Source: Lutimaribacter_A marinistellae
GTDB taxonomy: Bacteria > Pseudomonadota > Alphaproteobacteria > Rhodobacterales > Rhodobacteraceae
Assembly: GCF_042648365.1 (NCBI RefSeq)
Contig: NZ_JBHRXI010000012.1
Location: 161,395-225,394, forward strand
Length of the DNA stretch: 64,000 bases
Direction of reading: 5' to 3'
Position numbers and translations under genes: made by a program. Shown here in pieces: positions 25,759 through 33,317 of the stretch (within the stretch, counting starts at the first letter, position 1; every line of letters begins with the position of its first letter). The notes beneath the pieces are model-generated. The model searched no databases. It worked only from the letters and a program-made list of their open reading frames with translations, and was not told where the DNA came from.

Positions 25759-26979
25759 ATGACACAGTTCTACGACGAACTCGAAAACCGTTCCGAGGAT
25801 CAGCGCGCGGCTGATTTGTCTCGCGAATTGCCCAAGCAGATCACGCGCGCTGTACAGACGTCCGGCTTTGGCTCGACCCTGCCCGACGTGGAGGCCGAGA
25901 CGATAACAAGTGTCGAGTCACTTGCCGCGCTGCCAGTTCTGCGCAAGGCCGAATTGGGACGTTCTCAAGCCGAAAACCCGCCTTTCGGTGGTTTCACGGC
26001 CAAACCCGCCCATGCGTTCGCGCACATTTTTCAGTCGCCCGGGCCAATATACGAGCCGGGTGGGGTAGAGCATGACTGGTGGCGAATGGGCAGGTTCCTG
26101 CACGCGGCGGGGATCGGCCAAGGTGACATTGTGCAGAATTGCTTTGGGTATCATCTGACGCCAGCCGGAATGATCTTTGAAAGCGGGGCGCGGGCCGTAG
26201 GGGCCGCGGTTCTGCCGGCGGGAACGGGCCAGACCGAACTGCAGGTAACCGCCGCCCGCGATATCGGCTCGACGGCTTATGCCGGAACTCCCGACTATTT
26301 GAAGGTCATCCTCGACAAGGCCGAGGAGATGGGGGTCAAGCTGAACTTCACGAAGGCCGCCGTGGGGGGCGGGGCACTCTTTCCGTCGCTGCGACAGGAA
26401 TATGCCGACCGCGGGATCTTGTGCCTGCAAAGCTATGCCACTGCCGATCTGGGCAACATCGCTTACGAAAGTCCCGCGCAAGAGGGGATGATCGTTGACG
26501 AACATGTGATCGTCGAGATCGTTACGCCGGGAACGGGAACCCCGGTGGCTCCGGGCGAGGTCGGGGAGGTTGTGGTGACCTCTCTCAATCCGGACTATCC
26601 GCTGATCCGGTTTGCCACGGGCGATCTTTCTGCGATCATGCCTGGTCAGTCGCCTTGCGGACGCACCAATCTGAGGATCAAGGGGTGGATGGGGCGTGCC
26701 GACCAGACCACCAAGATCAAGGGAATGTTCGTTCGTCCGGAACAGGTTGCGGCGCTGGTTGCCAAGCACTCCGAGATTGTAAAGGCGCGCGTGATCGCGA
26801 CCCGGCAAGGTGAGATGGATGCCATGACAGTGCGGATCGAAGCCGACGGTGGAGACGACGCAGTCTATGGCAAGACCGTAGCTGAGGTGCTGAAACTCAA
26901 GGGTGCGATCGAGATCGTGCCGCCGGGCAGTCTGCCCAAGGACGGGCTCGTGATCGAGGATCAGCGCGTCTACGATTGA
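25759..26979 (+). CDS. phenylacetate-CoA ligase family protein (AMP-dependent)
   Basis: 406 aa from the ATG at 25759, with GGAG upstream. It belongs to the PaaK-like branch of the adenylate-forming superfamily. Features are FQSPGPIYEPGGVEHDW (phosphate-loop region), GGGALFPSLRQEY, LIRFATGDLSAIMPG (the adenylate-binding Asp) and KGMFVRPEQVAALV in the C-terminal domain. It is the second CoA ligase of the cassette and suggests an aromatic or aryl-acetic substrate. It is separated from the last ABC gene by 189 bp. Its end overlaps the convergent symporter gene by 10 bp. Confidence 0.85.
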   Translation: MTQFYDELENRSEDQRAADLSRELPKQITRAVQTSGFGSTLPDVEAETITSVESLAALPVLRKAELGRSQAENPPFGGFTAKPAHAFAHIFQSPGPIYEPGGVEHDWWRMGRFLHAAGIGQGDIVQNCFGYHLTPAGMIFESGARAVGAAVLPAGTGQTELQVTAARDIGSTAYAGTPDYLKVILDKAEEMGVKLNFTKAAVGGGALFPSLRQEYADRGILCLQSYATADLGNIAYESPAQEGMIVDEHVIVEIVTPGTGTPVAPGEVGEVVVTSLNPDYPLIRFATGDLSAIMPGQSPCGRTNLRIKGWMGRADQTTKIKGMFVRPEQVAALVAKHSEIVKARVIATRQGEMDAMTVRIEADGGDDAVYGKTVAEVLKLKGAIEIVPPGSLPKDGLVIEDQRVYD

Positions 26980-28595
26980 TCCGGTTGCATCGCCACGGGC
27001 ATGTCCAATGGCCGTGGCGTGTTACCGGCGGACCATGCTGGTCGAATCGCGTGTAAGTGGTAGGCAATGCGCCAGAGGTGATAGCCGCTCCGATGCAGCC
27101 ATCGCAGAGCATCCATTCGGTCAGCAGATTCTTCGTAACCTATCCGCCCCTGGGCCGCCTGTTCGACAAACCCTTTTCGCACAGTGCGTCGGGCTTGGCG
27201 CAATTCCTTGCGATACCTGTCCAGTGCGTCCGCGGTCACATGTGTTGCTCCGTCATCGGCGAGAGTCGTGCAAAGGGCTGAAAGATCCATTCCGTAGGGT
27301 CGAAGCTCGACTGTTTCGCGAACCAGTCGGATCCGTTCATGTTGTTCGCATCGGTACTGCAAGCGCCGCAAATGGTCCAAGGTGTGAACGATTTGTTCAA
27401 GCTCCTCCCTCTCCTCCGGTGGCAGGTTCATCGCGGGTATCTCGCGCAGCCATGCCCGCGTTTCAGAAATGGCGTTGTCGAAATCTTCGCCGGACCACCG
27501 AGTATCGGAATGAGTGGCTGCGGAATTGCCCAGCGCGCCCGCAAGGTAGTCAGCAAGGGAACGGGCCACCGTTTCAACAGTGTCCGCCGCGACCTTGATC
27601 GCAATCGATGGTACTGCCAAGGCGGCCGTATCCAGTTGGGCTGTCAGGCGCGGGCCAGTGGATGGGACGAGCCATTCGATCAATCGTGCAAACTGGTTCG
27701 TGAAGGGGATCACGGCCACAACGCCGATGAAGTTGAAGGTCGAATGAAAAGCGACAAGGCCGATCTGCGGATCTGTTGCTGAGGCCGCGAACAAAGCGGA
27801 CGTGAAAGGCAGCAACAAGAACGCCATGGCAGCCGTCATCAGGTTATAGATGACATGGGCGACTCCGGTGCGCCGGGTCATTGTCGAGCCACCAACCGTT
27901 GCCAAGAGCGCGGTGAAGGTCGTGCCGACATCCATCCCGATAACCAAGGCCGCCGCTTGCGGAAAATTGATGGCTCCGGCGCCCAATGCGGCCAGTGCGG
28001 TCGCGACGCCAGCGCTGGAGGATTGTGTCACAAGGGTGATCAGGATACCGATACCGATCAATTGTAGCCGGCCAAGGATCGTGTCCTCGGGAAAGCTCTG
28101 CGGGGTCAAGATGCCTTCGAATGCTTCGAGGCCCGATTTCATCGCATCGATCCCAATAAAAAGCAGGCTGAAGCCAGCCAGCGCCTGGCCTAATTGAGCC
28201 CACCCGCCACGATTCAGTAGTTGCAAGAGGGCTCCGACCAGCACAAGCGGCAGCACGACTTCGCCCAGATTGAGCTTGAAGCCGAGAATGGCTACCAGCC
28301 ATCCGGTGATCGTTGTTCCGATGTTTGCCCCGAATACTATCCCCAGCGCCTGCGGAAACGTCAAAAGACCGGCGCTGACGAAACCGATCGCCGTTACGGT
28401 CGTGGCGCTCGACGACTGGATGACTGCCGTCGCCGTCGCACCTGTTACGGCCCCACTCAATGGTGTGCGGGTGAACCGGGCCAACCACGCGCGCAGTCGC
28501 TTGCCAGCCAAACCGCGTAGGCCGCCGGACAACATGTGCATTCCGACAAGAAACAACCCGACCCCGCCAAGGGCCACGAGAATTTGGCTCGTCAT
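26970..28595 (-). CDS. Na/Pi cotransporter family protein with PhoU-like C-terminus
   Basis: 541 aa from the ATG at 28595; the frame continues upstream but without family residues. The N-terminal 330 residues are membrane-embedded and contain the twin QSSSATT and QSSSAG repeats that mark the NptA/Na-Pi symporter family (PF02690). The C-terminal part (about 350-520) is helical and charged (LDHLRRLQYRCEQHER), as in PhoU-like domains fused to these carriers. It would import phosphate with sodium. It is convergent with and overlaps the CoA ligase gene, and divergent from the iron permease (129 bp). Confidence 0.9.
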   Translation of the reverse strand: MTSQILVALGGVGLFLVGMHMLSGGLRGLAGKRLRAWLARFTRTPLSGAVTGATATAVIQSSSATTVTAIGFVSAGLLTFPQALGIVFGANIGTTITGWLVAILGFKLNLGEVVLPLVLVGALLQLLNRGGWAQLGQALAGFSLLFIGIDAMKSGLEAFEGILTPQSFPEDTILGRLQLIGIGILITLVTQSSSAGVATALAALGAGAINFPQAAALVIGMDVGTTFTALLATVGGSTMTRRTGVAHVIYNLMTAAMAFLLLPFTSALFAASATDPQIGLVAFHSTFNFIGVVAVIPFTNQFARLIEWLVPSTGPRLTAQLDTAALAVPSIAIKVAADTVETVARSLADYLAGALGNSAATHSDTRWSGEDFDNAISETRAWLREIPAMNLPPEEREELEQIVHTLDHLRRLQYRCEQHERIRLVRETVELRPYGMDLSALCTTLADDGATHVTADALDRYRKELRQARRTVRKGFVEQAAQGRIGYEESADRMDALRWLHRSGYHLWRIAYHLHAIRPAWSAGNTPRPLDMPVAMQPDQS

Positions 28596-28724
28596 CAGGC
28601 GAGTATGGACTCGCCGGTATCCGGAGCCAAGGCAGGCGAACCTGGAGGTGCTCCCCCAAAACTCGCTGGAAACCCGAGCGAGTTTGTAAGATACACGCCC
28701 CAAGAACGGACCCGCAGGCAGACC

Positions 28725-30392
28725 GTGACCGAGACCCGAACCGCTACTATCCCACGTCACAGCAAAAGACGGCACGCGCCGCGCCTACTCGCGGTGGTTG
28801 CTTATGCGATTGCGGCGGCCTGTCTATTGCCGATGGTCGCCGTCGCATTGGCAGCCGTAACCGGAGGAACCGAGACAGTCGGCCATCTGATGCAGACGGT
28901 TCTGCCGCGTTATGCCGGGACAACGCTTCTACTGGTCGTTCTAGTCGCGGCCGGAACCTTCGTAATCGGCGTCGGGGCGGCTTGGCTGGTGACGATGACA
29001 CGATTTCCCGGCTCTCGGTTGCTGGAGATCGCGCTGGTCCTGCCGCTGGCCTTTCCCGCCTACGTATTGGCATATGCTTATACGTTCGTTCTCGATCATC
29101 CCGGTATCGTGCAGTCCACCCTGCGCGATGTGACGGGTTGGGGGCCTCGCGACTATTGGTTCCCCGAGATCCGCTCGCCCGGCGGGGCTGCGGTGATGCT
29201 CATTCTCGTGCTTTATCCATACGTATATCTGTTGGCCCGCGCGGCCTTTCTGCAGCAAAGCGCGTCGGCCTTTCTCGCCGCGCGTGCCTTGGGCTCCTCC
29301 GCCTGGTCCGCGTTCTGGAGAGTGTCTCTACCCACGGCTCGACCTGCCATTGCAGGTGGAGTGCTGCTTGCCGTGATGGAAACAATCGCCGATTTCGGGA
29401 CGGTTGCCTATTTTGGAGTGCAGACCTTCGCCACCGGGATCTATACCAGTTGGTTTTCGATGGCGGATCGGGCCGCGGCGGCACAGCTTGCGCTATGCCT
29501 GTTGGGTTTCGCGCTTTTCCTTGCCGTTCTGGAACGTGTGCAGCGCGGGAAAGCCAAGTACCATCACACTGGTCGGCGGCATGTTGGCTTACCGCCGTCC
29601 GAACTAAAGGGGATGCGCGCGGCGCTGGCCTTTTTGCTCTGCGCGATCCCCGTACTTCTGGGATTTGTGCTTCCGCTTGTCATCCTTGTCGCTATGGGAC
29701 TGGATTCCGAGCAGAACCTGCTGTCGCGCCGCTACATGGATTTCATCGGAAATTCCATCACGCTGGCAGGGGTCGCCGCCGTGGTAACCCTTGTAGCCGC
29801 GATCTGCGTCGGGTTCTTTCAGCGACTCAGCCCGGGGCGTGGGCCAGCTTGGGCGGCTTACATCGCGCGGCTTGGCTATGCCGTACCGGGCGGCGTTATT
29901 GCCGTTGGCCTCATCGTGCCATTTGCTGCCTTTGACAATGCTTTCGACGCGTGGATGCGCGCCACGTTCGATATCTCGACTGGCTTGTTGATCACGGGGT
30001 CGATCTGGCTATTGGTCGGTGCTTACATGGTCCGCTTCCTTGCCGCGGCTTTGTCGGCCTACGAGGGTGGTCAAGCGACGGTGCATGCCAACATGGACGC
30101 TGCGGCGCGGTCGCTGGGGCAGGGGCCGTTGGGTACCTTGCGGCGTATTCACCTGCCGCTACTGACCCCCTCATTGCTGACCGCATTGCTGATCGTTTTC
30201 GTCGACGTGATGAAGGAGCTGCCAGCAACCCTGATCATGCGACCATTCAATTTCGATACGCTGGCCGTACAGGCCTACAGGTTGGCCGCCGACGAGCGTC
30301 TCGAGGGGGCGGCGGTGCCTTCGCTGGTCATTCTGGCCGTCGGTTTGTTACCGGTTATCCTGATCTGTCGTCAGGTCGGCAAGCGGCCTTAA
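28725..30392 (+). CDS. Fe(3+)-type ABC transporter permease (FbpB/SfuB-like)
   Basis: 555 aa from the GTG at 28725 (no strong site visible; the start is the least certain point). It is a duplicated permease with about twelve membrane helices. Each half carries an EAA-type loop: FLAARALGSSAWSAFWRVSL in the first and AARSLGQGPLGTLRRIHLPL in the second. This two-in-one arrangement is typical of ferric iron importers. No binding protein or ATPase is adjacent, so it must work with subunits encoded elsewhere, or the binding-protein gene has been lost here. Confidence 0.88.
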   Translation: MTETRTATIPRHSKRRHAPRLLAVVAYAIAAACLLPMVAVALAAVTGGTETVGHLMQTVLPRYAGTTLLLVVLVAAGTFVIGVGAAWLVTMTRFPGSRLLEIALVLPLAFPAYVLAYAYTFVLDHPGIVQSTLRDVTGWGPRDYWFPEIRSPGGAAVMLILVLYPYVYLLARAAFLQQSASAFLAARALGSSAWSAFWRVSLPTARPAIAGGVLLAVMETIADFGTVAYFGVQTFATGIYTSWFSMADRAAAAQLALCLLGFALFLAVLERVQRGKAKYHHTGRRHVGLPPSELKGMRAALAFLLCAIPVLLGFVLPLVILVAMGLDSEQNLLSRRYMDFIGNSITLAGVAAVVTLVAAICVGFFQRLSPGRGPAWAAYIARLGYAVPGGVIAVGLIVPFAAFDNAFDAWMRATFDISTGLLITGSIWLLVGAYMVRFLAAALSAYEGGQATVHANMDAAARSLGQGPLGTLRRIHLPLLTPSLLTALLIVFVDVMKELPATLIMRPFNFDTLAVQAYRLAADERLEGAAVPSLVILAVGLLPVILICRQVGKRP

Positions 30393-30583
30393 GCCCGCAT
30401 TTCCGATTAGCCGCTCCTCTCGCTCACGAAACAACCTTTTCATTTGGTCGCGGCGGCAAAGGTCAAAGCACGGTGATTCAGTACTGTCGCAATGAGTGTC
30501 CGTGGAAAGCCGGGTGATCCATTCGTAGCTGGAGAGAATGCGCGGCACAGGTTAGCAAGAAAGGGCACAGGAGACTGCCCCCT

Positions 30584-31465
30584 ATGATAAGCCTGAAAGA
30601 CCTCGAGTTTCTGTCTGCTTTGGCCCGGCGGCGGCATTTTGCGCGCGCTGCTGAGGATTGCGGTGTCTCCCAGCCAGCCTTTTCGATGCGCATCCGAAAA
30701 ATCGAAGAACGTCTAGACACCCCGATCGTGCGGCGCGGGAACAGGTTCCTTGGTTTCACCGCCGAGGGCGAAGCCTTGATCCGACATGCGCGCTCAATCG
30801 TCGAAGACGTCAAAGCGATGGAGCAGGAATTCCGCTCTGCAAAGGGTGAGCTTACGGGGCGCATCAATATTGGTGTTATCCCGACGGCAGTCGTCTTTGC
30901 GGCGCGGGTGGTCAACACAGTGCGCCAGCATCATCCGGGGATCACCTTTGGCCTCTACACTGCAACGTCATTGGCGATCCAGCAAGGAATTGAAAACGGT
31001 AGCTACGATGCTGGCTTTACCTATGGCGAAGGCGTCGCGCCCGACCTGCTTCGGATCGAGGATATCTATGCCGAGACCTACCTTCTTCTCGCCCCTGCGG
31101 CGCTTGCGCCCAGGTTGGAGCGGGAGGTGACCTGGGCGGAAGCCTCTGAACTACCCTTGAGCCTGCTGGAACCGGGCATGATGAACCGTCGGATCATAGA
31201 TCAGGTTTTCGCCGAGCAAGGTTTGGTGCCACAAGTCGTGGCTGAGACAAGCGGCTTCGTTGCATCGATGGAACTGGCTGCGCAAGGTCTTGCCGCCACG
31301 ATTGCGCCGCGCATCCTGATCGAGAGTTTTGGAGGCTTGCGAAACACAGTGGCCCTGCCGCTTGTTGAACCAACGCTGGAAAAGCAGGTGAGCCTGGTCA
31401 CGCCACTGCGCGATCCAAGGCTGCCCACAGTCCAAGCGCTCAGGCGCATTGTCCAAAATGCATGA
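30584..31465 (+). CDS. LysR-family transcriptional regulator next to formate dehydrogenase
   Basis: 293 aa. The N-terminal winged helix-turn-helix is ARRRHFARAAEDCGVSQPAFS, then a linker helix and a periplasmic-binding-like effector domain (from about residue 92, TGRINIGVIPTAVV). It is encoded in the same direction and 91 bp upstream of the formate dehydrogenase genes. LysR regulators (FdsR type) often hold this position in proteobacterial formate dehydrogenase loci, which makes it the likely regulator. A perfect dyad overlapping its stop codon is a candidate binding site. Confidence 0.9.
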   Translation: MISLKDLEFLSALARRRHFARAAEDCGVSQPAFSMRIRKIEERLDTPIVRRGNRFLGFTAEGEALIRHARSIVEDVKAMEQEFRSAKGELTGRINIGVIPTAVVFAARVVNTVRQHHPGITFGLYTATSLAIQQGIENGSYDAGFTYGEGVAPDLLRIEDIYAETYLLLAPAALAPRLEREVTWAEASELPLSLLEPGMMNRRIIDQVFAEQGLVPQVVAETSGFVASMELAAQGLAATIAPRILIESFGGLRNTVALPLVEPTLEKQVSLVTPLRDPRLPTVQALRRIVQNA

Positions 31466-31499
31466 TAAGATTCTCTTATGCTGCAATCACATCATGTGA
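31465..31499. promoter_or_regulatory. two dyads upstream of formate dehydrogenase (LysR box candidate)
   Basis: ATAAGA-ttc-TCTTAT at 31465-31479 is a perfect 15-bp dyad fitting the LysR T-N11-A rule. A second perfect dyad, TCACAT-c-ATGTGA, lies at 31487-31499. Both are 58-92 bp upstream of the beta-subunit ATG, where an activator would bind. TTGACG at 31501-31506 could be a -35 element, but no good -10 is evident. Confidence 0.5.
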
Positions 31500-31556
31500 A
31501 TTGACGTTCAGTTCTCGTGATGCCAACGCTGCCCCGGAACAAAGAGGGCACCGACC

Positions 31557-33314
31557 ATGGCACCGCTGGATGACCGACCCGGAATTTGGAAGCAAAAAGG
31601 GACTGGTAAAAGTCGCAAAACGCCTAAGGGACGGCAGCTTGATGATCTTGCGCATGAACAGGTGCAGGCTTTGTTGGGAAGCCGTCCGCGTCGCCGGGAT
31701 CTGCTGATCGAATATCTGCACCTAATTCAGGACGAATACGGGCATTTGTCGGCCGATCATATCCGGGCTCTGGCCGAAGAGATGAGTCTGGCTCAGGCCG
31801 AGGTTTATGAGGTTGCGACCTTCTACGCGCATTTCGATGTGGTGAAGGAGGGCGAAAAAGCGCCACCTGCATTGACCATTCGGGTCTGCGACTCGCTCTC
31901 GTGCGAGTTGGCCGGGGCGGAAGCCTTGAGTAAAGCTCTGCAAGACGGACTCGATCCGAACGAAGTCCGCGTGCTGCGCGCGCCTTGCATGGGGCGGTGC
32001 GATACCGCGCCGACATTGGAACTCGGCCATAACCATATCGACTATGCCACTCCCGAGAAGGTTCTGGCTGCCATTCGGTCAGGCGACACGCATCCCCGGA
32101 TTCCCGACTACCAGCGGTTTGCCGAGTATCAGGCTGAAGGTGGGTACCGCCGCCTTGCCGAGTTGCGTGATGACGGCGACCCGGAGGCTGTTCAGGACGC
32201 AATGCTGGAGTCCGGCCTGCGGGGCCTTGGCGGCGCGGGTTTCCCTACCGGACGAAAGTGGTCTTTCGTACGTGCGGCCGGAGGCACTCGATATCTTGCA
32301 GTCAATGGTGACGAGGGTGAGCCGGGGACGTTCAAGGACCGGCATCACCTGGAGCGCGAGCCGCACATGTTCCTCGAGGGCATGCTGATCGCCGCTTGGG
32401 CGGTGGAGGCCGAAACCTGTTTCATTTACATGCGCGACGAGTACCCGGCGGTTCTGGAGATTCTCGCCACGGAAATCGCTGCTCTTGAAAACGCGGGAAT
32501 AGTGGCGCCGGGATACATTGATCTGCGTCGAGGTGCGGGTGCTTACATCTGCGGCGAAGAAAGCGCGATGATCGAGTCGATCGAAGGCAAACGTGGCCTG
32601 CCGCGTCATCGCCCGCCCTATGTTGCGCAGGTGGGGATCTTTGGCCGTCCGACCTTGGTGCACAATGTCGAAACCCTTTACTGGGTTGCGCGTGTCGCGC
32701 GGTTCGGTCCTGAGATCCTGAATTCAGTCGAAAAGAACGGTCGAAAAGGGCTTCGCAATTTTTCGGTTTCAGGCCGGGTCGAAAAGCCCGGTGTCTACCT
32801 GTTGCCCGCGGGCTCGACCATCCGCGACGTGATCCAAGCGGCGGGTGGCATGGCCATGGGGCACAGTTTCAAGGCTTATCAGCCAGGTGGTCCGTCTTCC
32901 GGCCTTCTGCCCGCCAAGCTCGATGATGTGCCGCTGGACTTTGACATGTTGCAGCCGCATGGAAGTTTTATCGGGTCCGCGGCCGTCGTCGTCCTGTCGG
33001 ATCAGGATAGCGCACGGGATGCCGCGTTGAACATGCTGCGCTTTTTTGAGGACGAAAGCTGTGGGCAATGCACGCCTTGTAGAACCGGCTGTGAAAAGGC
33101 GGTGAAGCTGATGCAGGCCGACGATTGGGATACCGATTTGTTGACCGATCTTTGCGACGTGATGGCCGATGCCTCGATCTGCGGGCTTGGTCAGGCAGCC
33201 CCGAACCCGATCCGATTGGTGATGAAACACTTCTCCGAAGAGATTTCATCACCCTCGAACGACATAGCCACCAAAGATGCCGCCGAGCAATCGCTCGCTA
33301 TCCGGGAGGATTGA
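31557..33314 (+). CDS. NAD-dependent formate dehydrogenase beta subunit (NuoE-NuoF fusion)
   Basis: 585 aa. Residues about 30-180 are a NuoE/FdsG-like [2Fe-2S] thioredoxin-fold domain, with Cys in VCDSLSC and APCMGRC. Residues about 200-560 are a NuoF/FdsB-like diaphorase: GLGGAGFPTGRKW (NADH), GAGAYICGEESAMIESIEGK (FMN) and a [4Fe-4S] motif SCGQCTPCRTGC. The enzyme passes formate electrons from the alpha subunit to NAD. The fused arrangement is that of Methylobacterium extorquens Fdh1, whereas fds operons encode two separate proteins. GAGG lies 10 nt upstream of the ATG. The alpha gene follows after 3 bp. Confidence 0.93.
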   Translation: MAPLDDRPGIWKQKGTGKSRKTPKGRQLDDLAHEQVQALLGSRPRRRDLLIEYLHLIQDEYGHLSADHIRALAEEMSLAQAEVYEVATFYAHFDVVKEGEKAPPALTIRVCDSLSCELAGAEALSKALQDGLDPNEVRVLRAPCMGRCDTAPTLELGHNHIDYATPEKVLAAIRSGDTHPRIPDYQRFAEYQAEGGYRRLAELRDDGDPEAVQDAMLESGLRGLGGAGFPTGRKWSFVRAAGGTRYLAVNGDEGEPGTFKDRHHLEREPHMFLEGMLIAAWAVEAETCFIYMRDEYPAVLEILATEIAALENAGIVAPGYIDLRRGAGAYICGEESAMIESIEGKRGLPRHRPPYVAQVGIFGRPTLVHNVETLYWVARVARFGPEILNSVEKNGRKGLRNFSVSGRVEKPGVYLLPAGSTIRDVIQAAGGMAMGHSFKAYQPGGPSSGLLPAKLDDVPLDFDMLQPHGSFIGSAAVVVLSDQDSARDAALNMLRFFEDESCGQCTPCRTGCEKAVKLMQADDWDTDLLTDLCDVMADASICGLGQAAPNPIRLVMKHFSEEISSPSNDIATKDAAEQSLAIRED

Positions 33315-33317
33315 CAG

